A stretch of DNA of 11,876 nt, taken from Gemmatimonadales bacterium UBA1120 (GTDB taxonomy: Bacteria > Gemmatimonadota > Gemmatimonadetes > Longimicrobiales > Gaopeijiaceae). The DNA is taken from positions 1 through 11,876 of the forward strand of contig DCAZ01000103.1 in assembly GCA_002313925.1 (NCBI GenBank). Reading direction: 5' to 3'. The notes beneath the pieces were generated by a model that ran no database searches, was not told the origin of the DNA, and saw nothing but the letters and a program-made list of their open reading frames with translations. The translations under genes and the position numbers were made by a program. Shown in pieces: positions 6,282 through 11,876 of this stretch (within the stretch, counting starts at the first letter, position 1; each line of letters begins with the position of its first letter).

Positions 6282-7655
6282 TTGTTCGAGAAGGTTCTGA
6301 TAGCGAACCGTGGGGAGATTGCGCTTCGGATCATACGGGCTTGCCATGAATTAGGAGTACAAACAGTTGCCGTATACTCTGAGGCTGATCGAGAATCTCT
6401 ACATGTACGGTTTGCAGACGAAGATGTCTGTATCGGTGAAGCGCCGCCGGTCGATAGCTATTTAAATATTCCACGGATCATTGCTGCGGCAGAGGTCACA
6501 GGTGCCGAGGCGATTCACCCTGGGTATGGCTTTCTCTCAGAGAATGCTGAATTCAGTGAGATCTGTGTCCAGTCTGGCTTGGAGTTCATTGGACCTACCC
6601 CCGCGCAGATCAGCTCGATGGGAGACAAGTCCCGAGCGCGCCAGAAGATGAACGAGGTCGGTGTGCCGACGATACCAGGTTCCGATAGTGTAGTCTCAGA
6701 TGTCGATGAGGCCAGGGAACTGGCGAAAGAGATCGGATTCCCGATCATGATAAAAGCCTCAGCGGGTGGTGGCGGTAAGGGCATACGCATCGTTGAGGAC
6801 CCGGCACGCTTCGTCAACTTGCTTAATGCAGCCCAGGCAGAAGCGAAAGCCAGCTTCAGTGATGGCGGGGTATATCTGGAGCGCTGCATCCAGCGTCCAC
6901 GCCATGTCGAGATTCAAGTATTTGGTGATGCGAAGGGTCGAATTGTGCATCTAGGGGAGCGGGAGTGTTCTATACAGAGGAGGCACCAGAAGTTGGTAGA
7001 AGAGGCACCGTCACCTGCTCTTTCCCCTGAACTCAGACAAGAGATGGGAGAGGCAGCGATTCTAGCTGCGAGATCTATCGATTATGTGGGTGCTGGAACT
7101 GTAGAGTTCCTGTTGGATGAGGATGGCTCGTTCTACTTCTTGGAAATGAACACGCGGATTCAGGTCGAGCACGCGGTAACAGAGGTTACAACGGGATTTG
7201 ACCTGGTAAAGGAACAGATCCGTGTCGCCGCAGGTGAGGCACTGGCATTTCCTACGAATGGCTCAGTCAATCTCCACCAGCGTGGACACGCGATAGAGTT
7301 CCGGGTGAATGCTGAGGATCCGGATAGGAATTTCATACCAGGTTCTGGCAAGATTACAACGTTTCACCCTCCTGGCGGACCCGGTATTCGGATCGATACA
7401 CACGTTTACGCTGGCTATAACGTGCCGCCCTACTACGACTCACTTCTTGCGAAATTGATTGTTAGCGGTGCGACGCGAGAGGAGGCGATTCTCCGCGCAC
7501 GGCACTCGCTAGACCAGTTCATCATTGAGGGTATCCCTACGACACTGCCATTCCTTCGGAGAATCTTAGAGGATGACGCATTCCTAGAGGGGGATATCGA
7601 TACGAGTTTTGTAGCCCGGATGTTAGGTGAAACTGATGGCCGGACTGAAGCGTGA
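6282..7655 (+). CDS. accC: Biotin carboxylase subunit of acetyl-CoA carboxylase
   Basis: AccC uses ATP and bicarbonate to carboxylate the biotin on AccB. The 457-residue protein has the full family architecture: an N-terminal domain starting FEKVLIANRGEIALRIIRA, an ATP-grasp domain and a C-terminal biotin-carboxylase domain. Visible key residues include Lys116 (GDKSRAR), Lys158, the glycine loop AGGGGKG (161-167), RECSIQRRHQK with Lys237, Glu288 in FLEMNTRIQVEH and Arg292. The start is a TTG at 6282; it places FEKVLIANRGEIALR exactly where relatives begin, and AAGG (6273-6276) precedes it. The gene lies 11 bases after accB and about 30 bases before ftsK. The carboxyltransferase genes accA and accD are not in this window. 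Confidence 0.98.
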   Translation: MFEKVLIANRGEIALRIIRACHELGVQTVAVYSEADRESLHVRFADEDVCIGEAPPVDSYLNIPRIIAAAEVTGAEAIHPGYGFLSENAEFSEICVQSGLEFIGPTPAQISSMGDKSRARQKMNEVGVPTIPGSDSVVSDVDEARELAKEIGFPIMIKASAGGGGKGIRIVEDPARFVNLLNAAQAEAKASFSDGGVYLERCIQRPRHVEIQVFGDAKGRIVHLGERECSIQRRHQKLVEEAPSPALSPELRQEMGEAAILAARSIDYVGAGTVEFLLDEDGSFYFLEMNTRIQVEHAVTEVTTGFDLVKEQIRVAAGEALAFPTNGSVNLHQRGHAIEFRVNAEDPDRNFIPGSGKITTFHPPGGPGIRIDTHVYAGYNVPPYYDSLLAKLIVSGATREEAILRARHSLDQFIIEGIPTTLPFLRRILEDDAFLEGDIDTSFVARMLGETDGRTEA

Positions 7656-7688
7656 AAATAGGCGTGGAGTTAGCGCTTTCGGAGATTG

Positions 7689-10127
7689 ATGTGGAGACTC
7701 TGGCTTGATGTACAAATCATGCTAACTAGGGAACAAAGACAGCAGATTCTAGGGGTTTGTCTATTAGGTCTTGCCCTATTTGCGCTTGTGTCTCTTTTGC
7801 CTGATTCATGGTTTGGTGGAGTAGGTGACAGGATTTCTGTGGGTATCATCGGAGGGACTCTCGGTGATTTCCTCCATGCTTTAATCGGTTATTCTGCTTT
7901 TCTGGTCCCAGCCCTATTGCTTTTTCTAGGTCTTCACATTGGTGAGTGGATTGCAGAGGACTGGACAGTCAGGCTCTCCGTTCTTACCGCTGGGCTCATC
8001 ACGCTTCTGCCGATCTTCATGTCTCTCTGGCTTAACGACCCTAGCGCTGGAGCTGGGTGGTTTGGAGAAAGTTTGGGAGTAGCTCTCGTCAGCCTTATTG
8101 GCGTTGTCGGAGCGACAATCGTGACGGGAACAGGTCTTGTGATTCTTTCGATTGGAACGTTGGCATGGAATCCTCTCATCTCTGTGTATAGGGGGATGCT
8201 CGCTAGTGGTGAAATGGCTGGACGTACTGCAAAAGCCGTTGCAGATCGCGGACGGGAGTTTGCAGAAGCTCGAGCTCAAGCTGTAGCAGAGCCAGATTCA
8301 AGCGAAGCAGCATCGAGTGATCCATTACCTGGGCTGGAGCCGGAATGGATGGAATCGGAGGAGGATGGAGGACAAGGAGTTTCAGAGAGCGAGATACTAC
8401 CTCCGGATAATGTTGATCCAGACCCCTTGCCAGATGAAGTACCAGATCTGGGTGACGTTGAGGATGCGTCCCCAGATGTTGTAGCTGATGAGGATTCCGA
8501 GTCTACGGACTTGGTTGGTGACGAGGTTGAGGTGGACGAGCGCGAGAGTATTCCAGCCAATACTTCACAGGAAACCGAAATCGAGCATGAGGTCCCGCCG
8601 ATGGCACTTCTATCGGGTCCTGATAATCGAGACGATGACGATATGGACCGGCAGCTTGAAGAGTTGGGCCATGTCCTGATAGAGAAGCTTCTTACTTTTA
8701 ATGTTGAGAGTTCCCTGGGCGACCGAACAACCGGGCCAATGGTAACGCAATTCGAGGTTATTCCTGCACCAGGTGTAAAGGTGAACCGAATAGCCAACCT
8801 CGATGCTGATCTTGCCCTGGCTATGAAAGCGAAAAGCGTCCGAATTGTTGCTCCTATACCAGGTAGGGGCGCTGTAGGTGTCGAAATTCCTAATCCAAAG
8901 CCTGAAATCGTGAATCTTAGGGAGGTGCTGGAGTCACCGGAGTTTAAGCACGCCAAGGGGGAACTCCCGCTCGCCCTTGGAAAGGACTTAAACGGTCGTC
9001 CGTACGTTTCGTCGCTGGAGAAGATGCCGCATGTGCTGATTGCAGGGGCAACAGGTTCAGGAAAGTCGGTTTGCTTAAACACAATCGTCACAAGTTTGGT
9101 ATACCGCCATACTCCGGAGACCCTCAGGCTTCTGATGATTGATCCAAAGATGGTCGAACTCTCTGTGTATTCGAGGCTGCCACACCTCAGGCACAATGTC
9201 GTGACAGACCCTCGTGATGCGGCTGGGGTACTCAAGTGGGCTGTTATCGAGATGGAACGGCGCTATCGCCTACTTAAGGCGAACTATGTTCGGTCGATTG
9301 CGGAGTTCAATCGCAAAGTCCGCGATGGCGTGACGATGAAGCGTTTTGAACCGGATGGGCCGGAAGGATTTGAAGATCGATGGATCTATCAGGATGGTAT
9401 TATCCCCTACATTGTTGTTGTGGTAGATGAGTTGGCTGATTTGATGGTGACTGTGCAGGCTGAGGTGGAAAGGCCGCTTACTCAACTTGCCCAAAAGGCG
9501 CGTGCGATAGGGATCCATTTGATCGTGGCGACCCAGCGTCCGTCAGTGAACGTGATCACTGGTCTCATTAAGGCGAACTTCCCCACACGTATCGCTTTCC
9601 GTGTGGCATCCAAGACTGACTCACGTACAATCCTCGACCAAAATGGAGCGGATGCTCTACTTGGAAACGGTGACATGCTGTTTCTTCCGCCCGGGCAAAG
9701 TGACCCGGTTCGAATACAAGGCGCGTACCTCTCAACCGAAGATACCGAGCGGCTCATGGGTTGGTACACCGAGTTGATTGAGCAGCATAGCGAGGGTGTT
9801 GTTTCTGCCGAATCAGGGTTAGAGACCGATATCCTAGAAGAGATGCGTGGTCGGGAACTTGAGGAAGTGGAAATTACCTCAGAGGAAATTGGTGGCGAAT
9901 GGGATGAGTTGTTCCAGGAAGCAGCCGAGGTCTGTATACAGAACGGTACGGGCTCGACTTCACTTCTGCAGAGACGATTAAGCATCGGCTACGGGAGGGC
10001 AGCACGTATTGTTGATCAGCTCTTTGATGCCGGAGTGCTCGGTCCTTCTGATGGAGCTAAAGGGCGTGAGGTCCTTATGTCGATGAGTGATCTCAGTGGC
10101 ATGTTTGGCTTTGAGGACGACAGCTGA
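7689..10127 (+). CDS. ftsK: DNA translocase FtsK/SpoIIIE
   Basis: FtsK is a septum-located, ATP-driven DNA pump that clears and aligns chromosome termini during division. From the ATG at 7689 it has 812 residues. The N-terminus has four predicted membrane helices (about 19-37, 65-83, 96-115, 129-156). A strongly acidic, poorly structured linker follows (about 200-320). The motor contains Walker A GATGSGKS (453-460), a Walker B strand IVVVVDELADLM with Asp580-Glu581, and LIVATQRPSVNVITGLIKAN. A gamma winged-helix domain (about 735-797, SLLQRRLSIGYGRAARIVDQL) should recognise chromosome-orienting sites. A TTG at 7686 immediately precedes the ATG; GGAG at 7681-7684 is spaced better for 7689. A later Met at 7719 lacks a ribosome binding site. 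The stop overlaps the lolA start by one base (TGATG). The ftsK-lolA order is also known from Escherichia coli. Confidence 0.97.
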   Translation: MWRLWLDVQIMLTREQRQQILGVCLLGLALFALVSLLPDSWFGGVGDRISVGIIGGTLGDFLHALIGYSAFLVPALLLFLGLHIGEWIAEDWTVRLSVLTAGLITLLPIFMSLWLNDPSAGAGWFGESLGVALVSLIGVVGATIVTGTGLVILSIGTLAWNPLISVYRGMLASGEMAGRTAKAVADRGREFAEARAQAVAEPDSSEAASSDPLPGLEPEWMESEEDGGQGVSESEILPPDNVDPDPLPDEVPDLGDVEDASPDVVADEDSESTDLVGDEVEVDERESIPANTSQETEIEHEVPPMALLSGPDNRDDDDMDRQLEELGHVLIEKLLTFNVESSLGDRTTGPMVTQFEVIPAPGVKVNRIANLDADLALAMKAKSVRIVAPIPGRGAVGVEIPNPKPEIVNLREVLESPEFKHAKGELPLALGKDLNGRPYVSSLEKMPHVLIAGATGSGKSVCLNTIVTSLVYRHTPETLRLLMIDPKMVELSVYSRLPHLRHNVVTDPRDAAGVLKWAVIEMERRYRLLKANYVRSIAEFNRKVRDGVTMKRFEPDGPEGFEDRWIYQDGIIPYIVVVVDELADLMVTVQAEVERPLTQLAQKARAIGIHLIVATQRPSVNVITGLIKANFPTRIAFRVASKTDSRTILDQNGADALLGNGDMLFLPPGQSDPVRIQGAYLSTEDTERLMGWYTELIEQHSEGVVSAESGLETDILEEMRGRELEEVEITSEEIGGEWDELFQEAAEVCIQNGTGSTSLLQRRLSIGYGRAARIVDQLFDAGVLGPSDGAKGREVLMSMSDLSGMFGFEDDS

Positions 10128-10819
10128 TGTCGAGTTCGTGTTGGCTAGCTATCAGATTGTGTCTGTTGTTGACTTTAGCTTTCACCCCGGGAAATGGGGG
10201 TGCACAGAACACAGTACGTGAGAGTGACCAAGTTGCTGCGATGAAGATTCTTGAATCCGCGGCGATTCACTACCGCGGCATCGATGCGCTCTGTGCAGAC
10301 TTCACTCAACACTTGCTAGTTCCACTCTTGGGTGAAGACCGAACTGGGGTTGGCCGACTTTGCCAAGCACAGCCAAATCGGTTCGCGATGCGCTTCTCTG
10401 ACCCTGAGGGCGATCTCGTACTAGTCGACGGATCATTCGTATGGCTGTATTACCCGAGCTTAGACCCTAAGCAGGTGTTCAAGGTACCGATGGTTGAGAA
10501 TGGGGGGCACTATGATTTTCACCGGGAATTCTTAGATGAACCTGCCCGGAAATATCAGGTGACCTATGAACATGAGGACAAGGTCGCTGGCCAGCCTACA
10601 CATCGATTACGGTTGATCCCGCTTGTACCCGCACAATATGAAGCTGCCGTGGTATGGATTGACCGGGCACAGCCGCTACTGAGGCAGATCCGTATCGAGG
10701 AAGAGAACGGCTCCGTTCGTACTATCACTATGGAACGTATTGATTTTAATCCGATCTCTCTGCCCGAGGACTGGTTTACATTCACGCCGCCCGAGGGCGC
10801 GCATGTGATCTCAGGTTAA
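10127..10819 (+). CDS. lolA: Outer-membrane lipoprotein carrier protein LolA
   Basis: LolA is the periplasmic chaperone that takes lipoproteins released by the LolCDE transporter to the outer membrane. The 230-residue protein has a signal peptide: a hydrophobic core at about 7-20 (LAIRLCLLLTLAF) and a likely cleavage after the GGA before Gln27. The mature part shows the LolA-type order: ALCADFTQHLLVPLLGEDRTGVGRL, then PNRFAMRFSDPEGDLVLVDGSFVWLYYP, then strands with VVWIDRAQPLLRQIRIEEENG and the ending SLPEDWFTFTPPEGAHVI. The ATG at 10127 shares one base with the ftsK stop. Sequence conservation in LolA is low, so assignment rests on this order of segments, the signal peptide and the ftsK neighbour. 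A generic LolA-fold outer-membrane carrier is the main alternative. Confidence 0.87.
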   Translation: MSSSCWLAIRLCLLLTLAFTPGNGGAQNTVRESDQVAAMKILESAAIHYRGIDALCADFTQHLLVPLLGEDRTGVGRLCQAQPNRFAMRFSDPEGDLVLVDGSFVWLYYPSLDPKQVFKVPMVENGGHYDFHREFLDEPARKYQVTYEHEDKVAGQPTHRLRLIPLVPAQYEAAVVWIDRAQPLLRQIRIEEENGSVRTITMERIDFNPISLPEDWFTFTPPEGAHVISG

Positions 10820-10836
10820 GGGAGTTCAGACCGAGG

Positions 10837-11876
10837 ATGCGTACCAGAGATCTGCCTGTATTCCCGCTTGTCCCGAATCCGGTAAGATCGGACGTTAACC
10901 CGGACGTCGCGCCAGTCAGACATGAGTTCGAAGCGGTGGGTAGTCCAGATGGCCCTCGCGTCGCACTCATAACACTCGGTTGCGATAAGAATACCGTCGA
11001 TTCAGAACGGATTATGGCTTCCTTGGTCGGCCATGGTGCTAGAGTATCATCGGATATCCAAGGGGCCGAGATCTTAATCGTAAATACTTGTGGTTTCATA
11101 CAGGATGCCAAGGAACAATCTGTAGAGACGATCTTAGATGCGTGTGATCTAAAGGCTCGGGGACACCTGAATGCTGTAGTGGCAGTCGGGTGTCTTGTGC
11201 AGAGGTACAAGACAGAACTCGAGCATGAGATTCCTGAGGTCGACTTCTTCATGGGATTGACTGAACTACAGGGTCTTGTTCCTGAGTTAAGGAGGCGTGG
11301 CCTCCTGCCTGCTACCCAGTCGATTCCGACTATGGAACAACCCCTGAGGATCCTATCCACGGAGACCCCTCATACGTCATACCTCAAGATCAGTGAAGGT
11401 TGTGACCATACCTGTGCCTTCTGTGCGATTCCGCTGATGCGAGGCCTTCACCGCTCTGAGCCCGTTGAGGATCTGGTTAGAGAAGCCGCAGGGCTAGGAG
11501 TTCAGGGGGTAAAGGAGATCAATGTGATCTCACAAGACACGACTTGGTACGGACGCGACAGGAAACGGCTTGATCCATCAGCCCCACTACTCCCAGATCT
11601 TCTGCGGGCACTTTTAATGGGGACGGACGTGCCCTGGTTTAGGCTTTTTTACATGTATCCGTCAGGTATTACATCTGAACTGATTGAATTAATTGCGAAT
11701 GAGGATCGGATCTTACCGTACTTAGATATGCCGATCCAACATGGTGCCGACCGAATGCTTCGGCTTATGAGACGCCCGGAGCGTCAGGTGACCATACGTC
11801 GGCGGGTCGAGCAGCTTAGGCAGGCGATCCCGGAACTCACTCTAAGGACAACAGTGATTCTAGGCTTTCCAGGAGA
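10837..11876 (+). CDS. rimO: Ribosomal protein S12 methylthiotransferase RimO (3' end cut by window)
   Basis: RimO is a radical-SAM enzyme with two [4Fe-4S] clusters that adds a methylthio group to an aspartate of ribosomal protein S12. The frame is open from an ATG at 10837 to the window edge (346 full codons), so the TRAM domain is missing. The N-terminal MTTase domain starts at VALITLGCDKNTVDSER and has its three cluster cysteines at 49, 85 (VNTCGF) and 119 (VGCLVQ). The radical-SAM motif is GCDHTCAFC with Cys189, Cys193 and Cys196. Later signatures include NVISQDTTWYG, LFYMYPSG and LDMPIQHGADRMLRLMRRP. TLGCDKNTVDSE favours RimO over MiaB. The ATG at 10837 gives a 40-residue extension before the conserved core; a GTG at 10936 would remove most of it. 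GGGAG at 10820-10824 lies 12 bases upstream of the ATG, rather far. The gene starts 17 bases after lolA. Confidence 0.94.
   Translation, partial: MRTRDLPVFPLVPNPVRSDVNPDVAPVRHEFEAVGSPDGPRVALITLGCDKNTVDSERIMASLVGHGARVSSDIQGAEILIVNTCGFIQDAKEQSVETILDACDLKARGHLNAVVAVGCLVQRYKTELEHEIPEVDFFMGLTELQGLVPELRRRGLLPATQSIPTMEQPLRILSTETPHTSYLKISEGCDHTCAFCAIPLMRGLHRSEPVEDLVREAAGLGVQGVKEINVISQDTTWYGRDRKRLDPSAPLLPDLLRALLMGTDVPWFRLFYMYPSGITSELIELIANEDRILPYLDMPIQHGADRMLRLMRRPERQVTIRRRVEQLRQAIPELTLRTTVILGFPG

Noticed and set aside
8276..9235. Long open frame on the minus strand (319 codons) opposite ftsK
   Set aside because: It is Ser/Thr-rich with no recognisable domain and lies fully antisense to the linker and motor of ftsK, whose codons explain it as a shadow frame.
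9482..9985. Minus-strand open frame of 167 codons opposite the ftsK C-terminus
   Set aside because: It is antisense to the conserved motor and gamma domains, and its composition looks like a reversed coding sequence.
1..11876. Search for CRISPR arrays, insertion sequences, tRNA/rRNA genes, riboswitches and defence or toxin-antitoxin genes
   Set aside because: Nearly all bases are covered by recognised housekeeping genes, and the short gaps show no repeat arrays, transposase fragments or known RNA folds by eye.

Overview
This is a housekeeping stretch of a chromosome from a diderm (Gram-negative type) bacterium. LolA, a PpiD-type periplasmic chaperone and TatA all imply an outer membrane and periplasm. 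Base composition looks close to 50% G+C by eye. The gene content and order (FtcD, polyprenyl synthetase, DUF4321, TatA, then AroQ-EF-P-AccB-AccC and FtsK-LolA-RimO) and the Met-Met-Arg-Gln-Met start of PpiD suggest Gemmatimonadota or a relative. That assignment is inference from style and synteny, not a database match.

Left part (1-2257, + strand): the 3' end of glutamate formimidoyltransferase (ftcD), a 140-base gap with a doubtful 40-codon ORF, a long-chain polyprenyl diphosphate synthase, a small DUF4321-like membrane protein, and tatA preceded by a compact hairpin and a strong ribosome binding site. A perfect 21-bp inverted repeat with flanking A and T runs (2283-2333) closes this unit. 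It also terminates the converging ppiD gene on the minus strand (2359-4188).

Right part (about 4350 to the end, + strand): after a divergent promoter region, eight genes run in the same direction with very short gaps or 1-4 base overlaps: a small TPR protein, aroQ, efp, accB, accC, ftsK, lolA and rimO (cut by the window end). They cover shikimate-pathway aromatic synthesis, elongation factor P, the biotin carboxylase half of acetyl-CoA carboxylase, chromosome segregation at the septum, lipoprotein transport to the outer membrane, and ribosomal protein S12 modification. The overlaps suggest one or a few polycistronic transcripts linking growth functions of envelope and translation.

I found no CRISPR array, mobile element, tRNA or rRNA, toxin-antitoxin pair, defence system or other clearly novel system. 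The points worth a second look are modest: the small ORF and start choice before the polyprenyl synthetase, hairpins inside that gene and before tatA, the back-to-back promoters, multiple parvulin-like segments in PpiD, the uncharacterised TPR protein coupled to aroQ, and an N-terminal extension of RimO.
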